From positions 1 through 48,833 of the forward strand of contig JAJEGI010000043.1 in the NCBI GenBank assembly GCA_022819945.1: 48,833 bases of DNA, in the 5' to 3' direction. The notes under the pieces are model-generated. The model was given only the letters and a program-made list of their open reading frames with translations. It was not told where the DNA came from and searched no databases. This DNA is from Candidatus Poribacteria bacterium. GTDB taxonomy: Bacteria; Poribacteria; WGA-4E; WGA-3G. The translations under genes were made by a program, and so were the position numbers. This document shows, one piece after another, positions 40,853 to 48,833 of this stretch. Within the stretch, counting starts at the first letter, position 1; every line of letters begins with the position of its first letter.

Positions 40853-42145
40853 TTACTCTTTCAGATTAATTTTAACATACGCGTTTTCAAGAAGTTTATT
40901 GGTGTATGCATCCCATTCTTCTTGGAACCGCTGTTGGCGAAGTATTGATGTAACCTGTGCCTTCTCTCCTTCAGTCAAACTTGGACTATTTCGCTCGTCA
41001 ACTCTGAAGATGTGGAGTCCAGATTCAGTTTCATAGGGTTGGCTGTAGGCATTGGGTGCTAAGGGTTCAACAACCGCTCGTGTTTTAGGATTGAGTTCCG
41101 ATAAAGAACGGATTCCGAGGTCTCCACCGTTTTCCCGCGTCTCAGTATCGTCAGAATGTAGTAAGGCAAGTTTACTAAAATCCTCGCCAGCTTCTAATTT
41201 TCTGAAAACATCAGTAGCCTGTTTGCGTGCTTCCTGTATCGCCGATGGACTCGGTATCAATGGGACAATGAGATACCGAAAAGCGATCATCTCATCGGTC
41301 TTCTTTTCGACACTGAAGACATAGAGCCCTCTCTCCGCTTCAATCGGTTCACTGAATGCACCTACAGCTAAATTTGTGAGTGAATCCTGAAAGAGCTTCG
41401 GGAATTTACTAAACTCTTCGGTGGACGCTTCTATGAGGGCCCCCGCCTGCTCAGACGCATCGTAACGCCGGGCAATTTCTTCAAATTTTGCAGCCCCCGC
41501 CGTAATCTCCGCCAGTGCTTTTCTGATGTTTTCATAAGCGGCTTCGAGATCCGCTTGGCTCGGTTTAAAGGCGATGAAAATGTGTCGTAAATGTACTTTA
41601 TCCACTTTAGTGGATAATTGGTCACGATTCTCTTCAAAAAACTTTTGGATTTCACTCTCTCGTACCTGTAATCTCGGGACGATTCTGCCCATGACAAGCT
41701 TTTCGGTTTTAAGATTCCGCTCCGATTGCTCCCGAAACGCTATGAGCGTCATGCCTTCTTGATTCAACTGTTTTTTAAATTCCGCATCAGTCTCAATCTG
41801 GTATCTGTTTTTGAAGTCTTGTACATACTGCTCGACCTCTACATCAGTGACGGTGATTTTTAAAGTTAACGCTGCTTCCAAAAGCAACATTTGTCGGATA
41901 AGCCTATCCAATAGTTCGCTTCTTTGGCGTTCCGCCTCGTTGAGTGCCTCACGTTTGCTAAAGCGATAGACCTGTTCAAGCTCCATCGCGCGCTGGTTTA
42001 CCAAAACATCAAGTTCGCGCTGGGTAACAACATCGTCGTTAACATAAGCGATGATTTTATCAAAAGTGCGAGCATGAACGCTTGAGATGCCACCACCGAT
42101 GAATAAGGCAATCAACATGAGATAGACCGATTTTTTGCAAATCAT
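40853..42145 (-). CDS. surA: SurA-like periplasmic chaperone and peptidyl-prolyl isomerase
   Basis: The product has 430 residues. A signal peptide covers 1-25 (LMLIALFIGGGISSVHA). The SurA N-domain (26-170) opens with DKIIAYVNDDVVTQREL. Two parvulin domains follow: the first at about 185-281 with RHIF (187-190), the second at about 288-383 with NGGDLGIR and ESGLHIF. The C-terminal helix is amphipathic. SurA escorts unfolded outer-membrane proteins, LptD in particular, through the periplasm. It is followed directly by the lptD fusion gene and preceded by a hairpin and AAAGGAGCG, six bases before the ATG. Confidence 0.88.
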   Translation of the reverse strand: MICKKSVYLMLIALFIGGGISSVHARTFDKIIAYVNDDVVTQRELDVLVNQRAMELEQVYRFSKREALNEAERQRSELLDRLIRQMLLLEAALTLKITVTDVEVEQYVQDFKNRYQIETDAEFKKQLNQEGMTLIAFREQSERNLKTEKLVMGRIVPRLQVRESEIQKFFEENRDQLSTKVDKVHLRHIFIAFKPSQADLEAAYENIRKALAEITAGAAKFEEIARRYDASEQAGALIEASTEEFSKFPKLFQDSLTNLAVGAFSEPIEAERGLYVFSVEKKTDEMIAFRYLIVPLIPSPSAIQEARKQATDVFRKLEAGEDFSKLALLHSDDTETRENGGDLGIRSLSELNPKTRAVVEPLAPNAYSQPYETESGLHIFRVDERNSPSLTEGEKAQVTSILRQQRFQEEWDAYTNKLLENAYVKINLKE

Positions 42146-42164
42146 AGCACGCTCCTTTATGGAA

Positions 42165-42189
42165 GTGGCGCGATCGGGAACCGCGCCAC
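42165..42189 (-). repeat. Hairpin in the surA leader
   Basis: GTGGCGCG (42165-42172) and CGCGCCAC (42182-42189) form a perfect eight-base stem with a nine-base loop, in the 59-base gap before surA. It ends about 20 bases before the surA start codon and leaves the ribosome site free. There is no U-run on the coding strand, so it is not a terminator. It resembles the GGCGCGGTT palindrome at 26431. Confidence 0.55.
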
Positions 42190-42204
42190 ATCTACGACGT
42201 AAGA

Positions 42205-43230
42205 CTATTCCTCTGGCTCCGTTTCTACCGGCTCTGCTTCGGGTTCTTCAGATTCTACCGGTTCTTCGGGTTCTGCCTCTGGAATCCGATCAATATAAGT
42301 TTTGACTTCGGCGCGTTCTCGGAGCTGTTTAACCCACGCTGCCATAAGCACTTCCCGCTTTTCACGCTCAGCCTTTCGTGCTACACTCTTACGGACATCC
42401 TCGTCTTCAAAGGGCTTTTGATATTCATCGCGCGCCTCGTCCTTACGGAACATCATGTAGTATTTCTGGCCTTGAACCTCAACTTCGATAACATCGTCGT
42501 GGACTTGTCCGATCTCAGCAGTGAACGCCGCGTCTAAGAACGGTTCCGTTCCAGGTGGATAGGAATCTCGACTAAAATAGTCGGTGTCACCAGGGGAGGC
42601 TGCATTTGCCCCAGGCCCGACGAGTTCACCGCGATCAGAGAGTTCCTGGGCGGCTTCGGCGATGTCTTTACCAGCCTTGATCTCCGCGGAAACTTCATCG
42701 GCACGCTCTTCATTTAACAAGGTAAGACATAAAAGCCGCACTTGTGCCGGACGGATGTAGTCCTCTTTGTGTGCCTCATAGTAGGCCATATAGTCCGCTT
42801 CAGTCAAGGCGAGTTTGTCATCAACTTCCTGAGTGGTAATTCTCTTAACCATCAACTCATGAAGATAGTCCTGAACTTTCTTGAGAATTTCGGCATCTTC
42901 GTTGAGCTTTTGATCGCGAGCGAGATTGAGAATTAAGCGACTCTCCGCCATAAGGAGCATGTAGGTTTCGAGTCCCGATTTGTCCTGATACTGCCGTTGC
43001 TTATATTCGGGGAGCTCGCCAATCTCTTGCAGCATCTCCTCAAGGGTGATGTGGTGTTTCCCGTTCCACTCAAATTCAGCGATAACTGTTCCATCAGCAC
43101 CGATCGCCTTGTCACTACAACTATAAAAGACAGGGTGTGTGGCAAGCACACCCAGTAAAAGTAAAGAGATAACCGGCAGTCGGGGCTTGCAATCCATTTT
43201 GTCTATGAATAAGGCAATTCTTTTAAACAT
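42205..43230 (-). CDS. Parvulin-like periplasmic protein A (SurA/PrsA-type fold)
   Basis: ATG 43230 (MFKRIALFIDKM) is preferred over the 43287 reading. GGAG lies about 12 bases upstream. It has 341 residues with a membrane/signal segment (about 20-36, VISLLLLGVLATHPVFY) ending in a serine-cysteine that could be a weak lipobox. The mature protein starts with FEWNGKHHITLEEMLQEI and a helical N-domain like SurA_N. A parvulin-like segment with VRLLCLTLLNEERADEV, then GAN...GDTDYFSR and VQGQKYYMMF follows, but the usual RHIL and GGDLGW hallmarks are poor. The tail is a long acidic E/P-rich stretch. It is a tandem paralogue of the next gene. Confidence 0.72.
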   Translation of the reverse strand: MFKRIALFIDKMDCKPRLPVISLLLLGVLATHPVFYSCSDKAIGADGTVIAEFEWNGKHHITLEEMLQEIGELPEYKQRQYQDKSGLETYMLLMAESRLILNLARDQKLNEDAEILKKVQDYLHELMVKRITTQEVDDKLALTEADYMAYYEAHKEDYIRPAQVRLLCLTLLNEERADEVSAEIKAGKDIAEAAQELSDRGELVGPGANAASPGDTDYFSRDSYPPGTEPFLDAAFTAEIGQVHDDVIEVEVQGQKYYMMFRKDEARDEYQKPFEDEDVRKSVARKAEREKREVLMAAWVKQLRERAEVKTYIDRIPEAEPEEPVESEEPEAEPVETEPEE

Positions 43231-43300
43231 TTTTAATTCTAACTCCTTTTCTCGACCTATCGTTGTGGTTACGGATGTTGTTTCCAAAAACCGGAATAGG

Positions 43301-44269
43301 CTACTGTTCTGATTCCTCGGTCTCCGATTCTTCAGGTTGGGGCGGCTCCGGAATATTCCCAGGATAGGTTTTCAGCTTGCCTTTTTCAGTAATTTCGGTA
43401 ACCCACGCATTAATACGCTCACGTTTTTTCGTTCGCTCAACTGTTCTTTCGATATCGTCTTTGACTTCATCGAATTCCATCTGGCGTTCTGGTTGATGCT
43501 CCTCCTTACGGAAGATAAGATAGAAAGTTTCGTCATTGACATCCGTTTCAAAGACGGTATCCGTCATTTCGCCGACTTCTTGCGCGAAAACAGCCTCAAT
43601 GAATTCTGACCAACGCGTTGAGGCAGCCGTTGTGAAGAAACCGGTATTCCCAGGATCCTCCTGATTAACGCCGGGACCGTTCGCGAATTTTCCTGATTCA
43701 GTGAGCTCTTTCGCCATCGCCATGATGTCTTTCCCAGCTTTAATAGCGTCAAGTGTCTCGTTAGCGAGGTCTTCATCATCAAGCGTGATACAGGTCGCGC
43801 GTACCTTTTCGTCTTCAATGTACTCGCTCAGATTCGCCTGATAGTGTGCCATGAGGTCCTCATCCGTATAGACCACCTTTGCATCAACTTCTTGTTCGGT
43901 TAATTTCTCAACCATGAGTTGGTGCGTATAGTCTTCAAGTTTCTTGAGATGTTCAGGGGTTTTATCAAAACCCTCGTCAGTTGCACGGAGAATTTTGAGC
44001 CGTTCCTCTATCAGTTCCTCAAGATATTCGGCTTTGTCGGCACGACTCTTATAATTCTGCTGGCGGTAAATAGGCAATTCTGCAATTGCGGCGTTCAGAT
44101 CTGCTAACGAGATTTGATGTGATTCGCCATTCCATTTGTACGCTGCCAAAATTACCTGGCTCTCGTCCATAGCAGGCGCGGGCTGCTCATGACCATCAGA
44201 TTGAACGAATTTCCAAGTTAAGAGGCAAGTCACAGCGACAATTACAGAAATAGTAATCGCTCTTTTCAT
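43301..44269 (-). CDS. Parvulin-like periplasmic protein B (paralogue of A)
   Basis: ATG 44269 is chosen because it yields a clean N-terminal membrane signal (MKRAITISVIVAVTCLLTW) and AAGGAA lies ten bases upstream. The 44425 reading would overlap mfd. The product is 322 residues. The order is the same as in protein A: YKWNGESHQISLADLNAAI, a helical SurA_N-like domain with HLKKLEDYTHQLMVEKLTEQ, a parvulin-like segment with PGNTGFF and NDETFYLIFRKEE, and a basic coiled-coil RTVERTKKRERI, ending in a P/E-rich tail. The leader CCGAACCGCAAGGAA is shared with the Tat oxidoreductase gene. It probably assists outer-membrane protein folding. Confidence 0.75.
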   Translation of the reverse strand: MKRAITISVIVAVTCLLTWKFVQSDGHEQPAPAMDESQVILAAYKWNGESHQISLADLNAAIAELPIYRQQNYKSRADKAEYLEELIEERLKILRATDEGFDKTPEHLKKLEDYTHQLMVEKLTEQEVDAKVVYTDEDLMAHYQANLSEYIEDEKVRATCITLDDEDLANETLDAIKAGKDIMAMAKELTESGKFANGPGVNQEDPGNTGFFTTAASTRWSEFIEAVFAQEVGEMTDTVFETDVNDETFYLIFRKEEHQPERQMEFDEVKDDIERTVERTKKRERINAWVTEITEKGKLKTYPGNIPEPPQPEESETEESEQ

Positions 44270-44280
44270 ATTTTTAACGT

Positions 44281-44340
44281 TCCTTGCGGTTCGGTCAGGT
44301 CGGCTTAGGAAATGAAGTGCCTTTCCGTATATCCAGCCTG
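44281..44340 (-). repeat. Diverged copy of the 103-base repeat upstream of the parvulin B gene
   Basis: Read on the minus strand, GGATATACGGAAAGG, then after a variable stretch CCGAACCGCAAGGA, matches the end of the tandem repeat at 7319-7420. In both places the CGCAAGGAA end supplies the ribosome site of the next gene. The remaining gap to mfd (44341-44408) holds a GGCGCGT-like palindromic piece and no gene. Confidence 0.6.
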
Positions 44341-44408
44341 CCCGTTGGTTAGGCTTACGCGCTTTCGACAAGGCGCGTAGCACAGCTCTTTTCGCTGACC
44401 TTTCGGTT

Positions 44409-47400
44409 TTAAGATGACTCAACAAACAATTTGAGGGTTTGTTGCAACTCAGTTAACACATTTACCCCCATCATCCCCGGCATCCGAATTTTAAGTTGCG
44501 CCGGCGGTTGGAGTTGGAGGTTATCGTTTTGGTGGATTATATCAACAAATTTCTTCACATTAATTCGAGGTTTTTGCTCGTCAAAAGTGACCTTTACCTG
44601 CTCCTTCCCAGCAACAATAGCGGTTATGCCGAGGTTTTGGCTGAGTTGTTTCACACCGGCAATTTCGAGTAACATCTCAGCGGGTTCGGGAATCGCACCG
44701 TACCGGTCCTGAAGTTCCTCACGGAGTTCTTTTAGTGCCTCGTTGTCTTTCAAACCAGCAATTTTTTTATAGATAGAAACCTTCTGACGGCTATCGGGAA
44801 CATAATCATCGGGAAGGTAGGCTTCAACGGGTAGGCTGATCCGTGTTTCAACGGTCTCCTCAACTTTCTCACCTTTTAGTGCCATGACCGCTTCCTCAAG
44901 GAGTTGGCAGTAAAGTTCATAACCGACAGTAACAATATGTCCATGCTGCTCCGCGCCGAGTATATTCCCAGTCCCACGAATTTCCAAATCCCGAAGGGCT
45001 ATTTTAAAACCTGAACCGAGATCCGTGAATTCCTCAATAACCCGAAGCCGTTTTTGTGCCCCTTCCGTAATCGATCGGTCTTGCGGATAGAATAGATAAC
45101 CGTAAGCTTGCGTAGTTGCGCGTCCGACGCGTCCGCGCAATTGATAAAGTTGGGCTAAACCGAGGGCATCCGCTCGATTAATCAGGATCGTATTAACGTT
45201 CGGAATATCCAAACCCGATTCAATAATCATTGTACAAACGAGAATATCGTACTTATGACGAACGAACTCCAACATAACGGTCTCTAATTCCCGTTCCGGC
45301 ATCTGACCATGGGCGACAGCAATGCGGGCATCCGGTAGGAGTTGTTGCAGTGTTAACGCAATATTCTGAATATTTTCAACACGATTATGGACGAAAAAGA
45401 CCTGTCCATCGCGGGCCAATTCTGTTGTGATCGCCTCCCGAATGACATCAACATCATAAGGCATTACATACGTCTGAATCGGTAACCGGTCTGCTGGTGG
45501 TGTATTGATAATACTAAAATCTCGGATCCCGACAAGCGACATGTGAAGCGTACGTGGAATCGGCGTAGCCGTCAATGTAAGCACGTCAATCGTCTCTTTG
45601 AATTGTTTGATCTTCTCCTTATGCTTAACGCCGAAACGATGTTCCTCATCAATAATCAAAAGCCCAAGATTGTCAAATTTCACAGTCTTAGAGAGCAGAC
45701 TATGCGTTCCAATAACGACATCAACAGTACCACCCGCCAATCCTTCCTTAATCTGTTTTATCTCTTTCGGTGTACGGAATCGGTTCAACATCTCAACATG
45801 GACAGGAAAGGATTGAAAACGTTTTTCAAAAGTGTCGTAGTGCTGGAGCGCGAGAATCGTTGTAGGAACAAGCACCGCTACCTGTTTTTCAGACATAACA
45901 GATTTGAACGTAGCACGCAATGCCACCTCTGTTTTGCCGTACCCGACATCGCCACAAACGAGCCTGTCCATTGGGCGTTCATCTTCCATATCAGCCTTAA
46001 CATCCTCAATCGCTTGGAGTTGGTCATCGGTCTCCTGATAAGGGAAAAGCGCCTCAAATTCGGTCTGCCACGGCACCTCCGGAGGAAAACTGTACCCCTT
46101 TCGCGCTTGCCGCAGGGCATACAAATTAAGGAGCTCATCCGCCATTTGCTCGACCGATTGCTTGACCCGCTCTTTGCGTCGATGCCACGAGGCACCACCG
46201 AGCCGGTCTACGCGCGGTTTATATGCCTTGTCTTTGCTACCGACATACTTCTGAACAAGGTCTACTTGATACGTAGGAACGTAGAGGATATTGTCATCAC
46301 TGTATTTGAGAATCAGAAAATCTTGGGACTTGCCATCAATTGCCAATCGACGTATCCCGTCATAAATAGCAATACCGTGAGAAACATGGACCACATAGTC
46401 CCCAACCTTCAGATCAATCAGGCTCAGAATCGGTGTCCCGTCCGTAGGAGGCGGACGCCGGATCGGCCGGTGCTGGCGATTCCCGAAGAGTTCATCTTCT
46501 GAAATAACGATAAGGTTTAACGCTTCGTTGTGAAAACCGGCACTGATTGCACCAACACTGATGTCAATATCCGAGGGCGGCAATTCGCGTTCGGCTAAAA
46601 TCTCAGCGACTCGCTTTGATTGCTGTGGCGTTTCACAGAAAAGATGAACCCGATTCCCCTTCTCAGCCCATGTTTTAACCTGACCGATGATAGCTTGATA
46701 GTTCCCAGACGGCAGCACCAGTGGTTTCATCCCAAAATCCAAGAGTGTCAATTGACTGTCTATAACCTCACGCGGCGGTGCCAAAGACAATGATACAACC
46801 GGATATCTCTCTAACTGCGTGCTAAGCGTCTCATAAGGCGTTAAGAGGTGCTCTGGCGGCACCATCAGCGTCGATTCGGTGACTTTCTTTTTATACAACT
46901 CTTGCATCCGTTCGTGCATCTGCGAGGCTTCTCGTTTCTGCCACTGCGGTTCTATCAAACAGACAATTGTATCCTCCGATAAATAGTCCATAAGTGTCCC
47001 AGTTTCTGGAACGAGCATTGGCAAAAATGCCTCCATCGTGTCATTGAGTGGGAATCCCTGAAACGGATATTGGGAGGTCGTCGCCTTTGTCAAACTATCT
47101 GTTATTTCCCGAACAGTATTTACGAGTTGTGGCGTTGGGTGTTCTTGAATAAGCGCGTCCACCTGTGCCTGCCAATGGTCAACTGACATATCATCAACAA
47201 GGACTTCTCGCAGCGGCGTAACGGTAACGGACGCAAGAGATTCCGTTGAGCGTTGCGATATCGGATCAAAAGCGCGGATAGCATCAATTTCATCTCCAAA
47301 AAACTCAATCCGCACGGGGACATCAGCTGTGAGCGGATAGACATCAAGAATATCGCCTCTGCGCGCAAACTCGCCTTTAACTTCCACCAATTCGACGCTC

Positions 47401-47918
47401 TGATACCCGCCACGGATAAGCCTCGCAGCAATATCGTCCGGCTCCACCTCACCCCCGAGATTAAGCCTACAACAAGCGACAGCAAAACGTTGCGGTGGCG
47501 GAAGTTTGTAAAGCATCGCTTGGCTTGTGCTTACAACAACACTCCGTTCTCCTTGAAGTAGGTGTTCCAGACACCGAATCCGATCCACGACTGTGCTTTT
47601 AAGAGGGGCAATGCCATCGAAGATTTTGCGGTTCCAACCGGGAAAGAGATGAATACCGGACTGTGAGGCGGTGGTAGGTGTCGTTTCTGAAATCGGGGAT
47701 GCCCGGTATGTCCAGATTTCCTCCATCACCTGTTCGGCTTCACGCTGTGAAGGCAGCACAATTAGAAAGGATTTTTTTGGAAAATCGTCAATCAGCGTTG
47801 CGAGGAGATATGCTGTCGATGCGTTTGCCAATCCTCTAAGCCATGGAAGTTTCTTGCCATCTTTGAGGCGCGCCACAAGTGTTTGGTAATTTTCTGTTTC
47901 ACGTAAAAACTCTATCAC
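44409..47918 (-). CDS. mfd: Transcription-repair coupling factor
   Basis: The 1169-residue length is as expected. The N-terminal UvrB-like region (1-250) is present. The RNA polymerase interaction domain is at about 500-570 (KVGDYVVHVSHGIAIYDGIRRL, in part). The RecG-like translocase has Walker A GDVGYGKTE (656-664), DEEHRFGVKHK (757-767), LTATPIPRTL and RGRVGR. A C-terminal TRCF domain follows. Mfd removes RNA polymerase stalled at lesions and recruits UvrA. It is located between a DUF3108 gene (60 bases away) and the parvulin-like genes, an arrangement close to the mfd-surA linkage known from deltaproteobacteria. Confidence 0.95.
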   Translation of the reverse strand: MIEFLRETENYQTLVARLKDGKKLPWLRGLANASTAYLLATLIDDFPKKSFLIVLPSQREAEQVMEEIWTYRASPISETTPTTASQSGIHLFPGWNRKIFDGIAPLKSTVVDRIRCLEHLLQGERSVVVSTSQAMLYKLPPPQRFAVACCRLNLGGEVEPDDIAARLIRGGYQSVELVEVKGEFARRGDILDVYPLTADVPVRIEFFGDEIDAIRAFDPISQRSTESLASVTVTPLREVLVDDMSVDHWQAQVDALIQEHPTPQLVNTVREITDSLTKATTSQYPFQGFPLNDTMEAFLPMLVPETGTLMDYLSEDTIVCLIEPQWQKREASQMHERMQELYKKKVTESTLMVPPEHLLTPYETLSTQLERYPVVSLSLAPPREVIDSQLTLLDFGMKPLVLPSGNYQAIIGQVKTWAEKGNRVHLFCETPQQSKRVAEILAERELPPSDIDISVGAISAGFHNEALNLIVISEDELFGNRQHRPIRRPPPTDGTPILSLIDLKVGDYVVHVSHGIAIYDGIRRLAIDGKSQDFLILKYSDDNILYVPTYQVDLVQKYVGSKDKAYKPRVDRLGGASWHRRKERVKQSVEQMADELLNLYALRQARKGYSFPPEVPWQTEFEALFPYQETDDQLQAIEDVKADMEDERPMDRLVCGDVGYGKTEVALRATFKSVMSEKQVAVLVPTTILALQHYDTFEKRFQSFPVHVEMLNRFRTPKEIKQIKEGLAGGTVDVVIGTHSLLSKTVKFDNLGLLIIDEEHRFGVKHKEKIKQFKETIDVLTLTATPIPRTLHMSLVGIRDFSIINTPPADRLPIQTYVMPYDVDVIREAITTELARDGQVFFVHNRVENIQNIALTLQQLLPDARIAVAHGQMPERELETVMLEFVRHKYDILVCTMIIESGLDIPNVNTILINRADALGLAQLYQLRGRVGRATTQAYGYLFYPQDRSITEGAQKRLRVIEEFTDLGSGFKIALRDLEIRGTGNILGAEQHGHIVTVGYELYCQLLEEAVMALKGEKVEETVETRISLPVEAYLPDDYVPDSRQKVSIYKKIAGLKDNEALKELREELQDRYGAIPEPAEMLLEIAGVKQLSQNLGITAIVAGKEQVKVTFDEQKPRINVKKFVDIIHQNDNLQLQPPAQLKIRMPGMMGVNVLTELQQTLKLFVESS

Positions 47919-47978
47919 TACTATTTCCTTGACCAGCGGCCAGAAGTATCACAGCTACCAAATGTCTGCTATTAATCC

Positions 47979-48746
47979 CTAATTCGCCACCTCAACATTG
48001 GTTAAAGTCGCTTTTATCGCACCCAATTTGCTTTCTGTCTCAATTTTGACAGGTAACCGTCGTTCATCATCTGTAATCCAGAAGCGGCCGCCTTCTGATG
48101 TTCGTAATACAAGTGTTCTAACAGTGCCTAATCTTTTATTTTTAACGAACTCTCTGCGTTCAACAGTGAGCGTAGCCTTCAGCACCTTCCCTTTAACGAG
48201 CAGCGGGAAAAAGTAGATTTCACCGAGCACGAGTTGTTTAGAACGCAGAAAGTAGATAACCGAGAGCTCATCCTGTGTACCGGGTGGTACCGCCAATACC
48301 TTTGCCTCGCGTTTTTGTGGTGCTTTCGGCTTTGGACGCGAGACCTTTTCATATTCCGCTTTACCCTCACCGAAATTAATTTTGACGGACCCACGATATT
48401 TCCGATCCTTCACCCGATTCTGAAACCCGACAGGCGAAAGCGTCTCCGGGTTTAAATACGTTTCTTGTTGGTTTTGGAAACTATAGAATCTGAAAAGCGC
48501 ACGAGTCTTCATTTCGGATTGGATACGATAAACACCCACTCCATTCATTACCTCTTCTTTGACAATCCAGTCCGTCCGTTTTCCTGCTGGCAACTTTTTC
48601 CAACGAATATCATAGGTTAATTTTTCACCGACCTGTAGCGGGGTCGGAGAAATATTTTCCGTAGCAACGAGAGACGTAGGGCTACCGTTTAAGGCAACGT
48701 TTCCGAACAAAAACAAGGTACAGATTAAGTATTTTGCATAATGCAC
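47979..48746 (-). CDS. DUF3108 family exported protein
   Basis: The product has 255 residues. A signal peptide spans about 4-22 (AKYLICTLFLFGNVALNG). The DUF3108 signature follows: PLQVGEKLTYDIRWKKLPAG (36-55), ETYLNPETLSPVGFQNRVKD and later RFWITDDERRLPVKIETE, with a proline- and lysine-rich loop (RPKPKAPQKREAK) inserted. Members of this family are periplasmic beta-rich proteins of unknown role, often beside cell-envelope genes, which fits this neighbourhood. The start is followed upstream by a 14-base tandem repeat and the window edge, so its promoter is not visible. Confidence 0.82.
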   Translation of the reverse strand: MHYAKYLICTLFLFGNVALNGSPTSLVATENISPTPLQVGEKLTYDIRWKKLPAGKRTDWIVKEEVMNGVGVYRIQSEMKTRALFRFYSFQNQQETYLNPETLSPVGFQNRVKDRKYRGSVKINFGEGKAEYEKVSRPKPKAPQKREAKVLAVPPGTQDELSVIYFLRSKQLVLGEIYFFPLLVKGKVLKATLTVERREFVKNKRLGTVRTLVLRTSEGGRFWITDDERRLPVKIETESKLGAIKATLTNVEVAN

Positions 48747-48750
48747 TTTT

Positions 48751-48800
48751 TTTCCAGTTAACAGTTTCCAGTTAACAGTTTCCAGTTAACAGTTTCCAGT
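48751..48800. repeat. 14-base tandem repeat upstream of the DUF3108 gene
   Basis: Three perfect copies of TTTCCAGTTAACAG start at 48751, 48765 and 48779, followed by a partial fourth to 48800. The inverted TTAACTGG appears at about 48822. GTTAAC is palindromic, so the array can form alternative hairpins. It lies five bases upstream of the minus-strand DUF3108 start codon. Confidence 0.85.
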
Positions 48801-48833
48801 GAGAAAAGACCTCTTCTTTCTTTAACTGGTTAC

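Noticed and set aside
42165..42189. Hairpin before surA as a Rho-independent terminator
   Set aside because: No U-run follows on the coding strand, and a ribosome site and start codon come directly after it.
44269..44425. Longer N-terminus for the parvulin B gene, overlapping the mfd end
   Set aside because: The extra 52 residues are basic and unrelated to a signal peptide. ATG 44269 has both a ribosome site and a proper signal sequence.
45543..46502. 319-codon plus-strand frame opposite mfd
   Set aside because: It is antisense to the well-conserved helicase core of mfd, and its translation has the Arg/His/Asn-rich composition of a shadow frame.
48751..48800. 14-base repeats as CRISPR or attachment site
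   Set aside because: Repeats abut with no spacers and there are no cas, integrase or tRNA genes nearby.

Overview
The window reads as chromosomal DNA of an uncultured Gram-negative (diderm) bacterium. The outer-membrane evidence is an LptD-type lipopolysaccharide transport protein, SurA-type chaperones and several Sec/Tat signal peptides. The mix of a one-off sulfatase, LamG protein, enolase-superfamily dehydratase, paired SDR genes, MacB-like permeases, Uma2 and NucS-like nucleases, and many short palindromic intergenic repeats resembles Candidatus Poribacteria and other sponge-associated or marine genomes. That assignment is inference from gene content, not from a marker gene. I see no rRNA, tRNA, CRISPR array or intact transposase.

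Layout. 1-1036: tail of a LamG protein, an unknown small protein and a HicB-like protein. 1054-4814: a nucleotidyltransferase/beta-helix/DUF89 fusion, convergent with a PaaK/CapK-like ligase. 5273-9643: a sulfatase, a small membrane protein behind a consensus promoter, a Tat-exported molybdopterin oxidoreductase behind a tandem repeat, and an MFS transporter. 9609-14207: an enolase-superfamily dehydratase divergent from a Cys-motif mini-protein, a KdgK-type sugar kinase, a 2-hydroxyacid dehydrogenase and a GDPD. Dehydratase plus KdgK suggest sugar-acid catabolism via 2-keto-3-deoxy acids. 14232-16914: a D12-class DNA methyltransferase coupled to a NucS-like endonuclease (candidate restriction-modification pair), then Uma2. 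16948-19451: two tandem MacB-like permeases. 19687-26406: a glycosidase-like protein, a trypsin-TPR protein, a ThDP enzyme and a PPi-type phosphofructokinase.

26454-36760 is a defence-type island on the minus strand. It holds type I hsdM, a HigBA-like toxin-antitoxin pair, hsdS with an antitoxin-like N-terminal extension, a MITE-like element, an EQGI-repeat protein, a UPF0175 protein and hsdR. Upstream of hsdM are a 2H phosphoesterase (ATGA overlap) and two SDR dehydrogenases. The second SDR begins inside the relic of another hsdM/higA locus.

36778-48746 is an envelope-biogenesis run on the minus strand: DUF3108, mfd, two paralogous parvulin-like proteins, SurA, and a giant LptD whose beta-barrel is interrupted by a parvulin domain and an acidic linker. 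SurA is the known periplasmic chaperone of LptD in Enterobacteria, so an LptD carrying its own SurA-like domain next to surA is the most striking find. The second is the nucleotidyltransferase-DUF89 fusion, which would couple sugar-nucleotide synthesis to metabolite-damage control.
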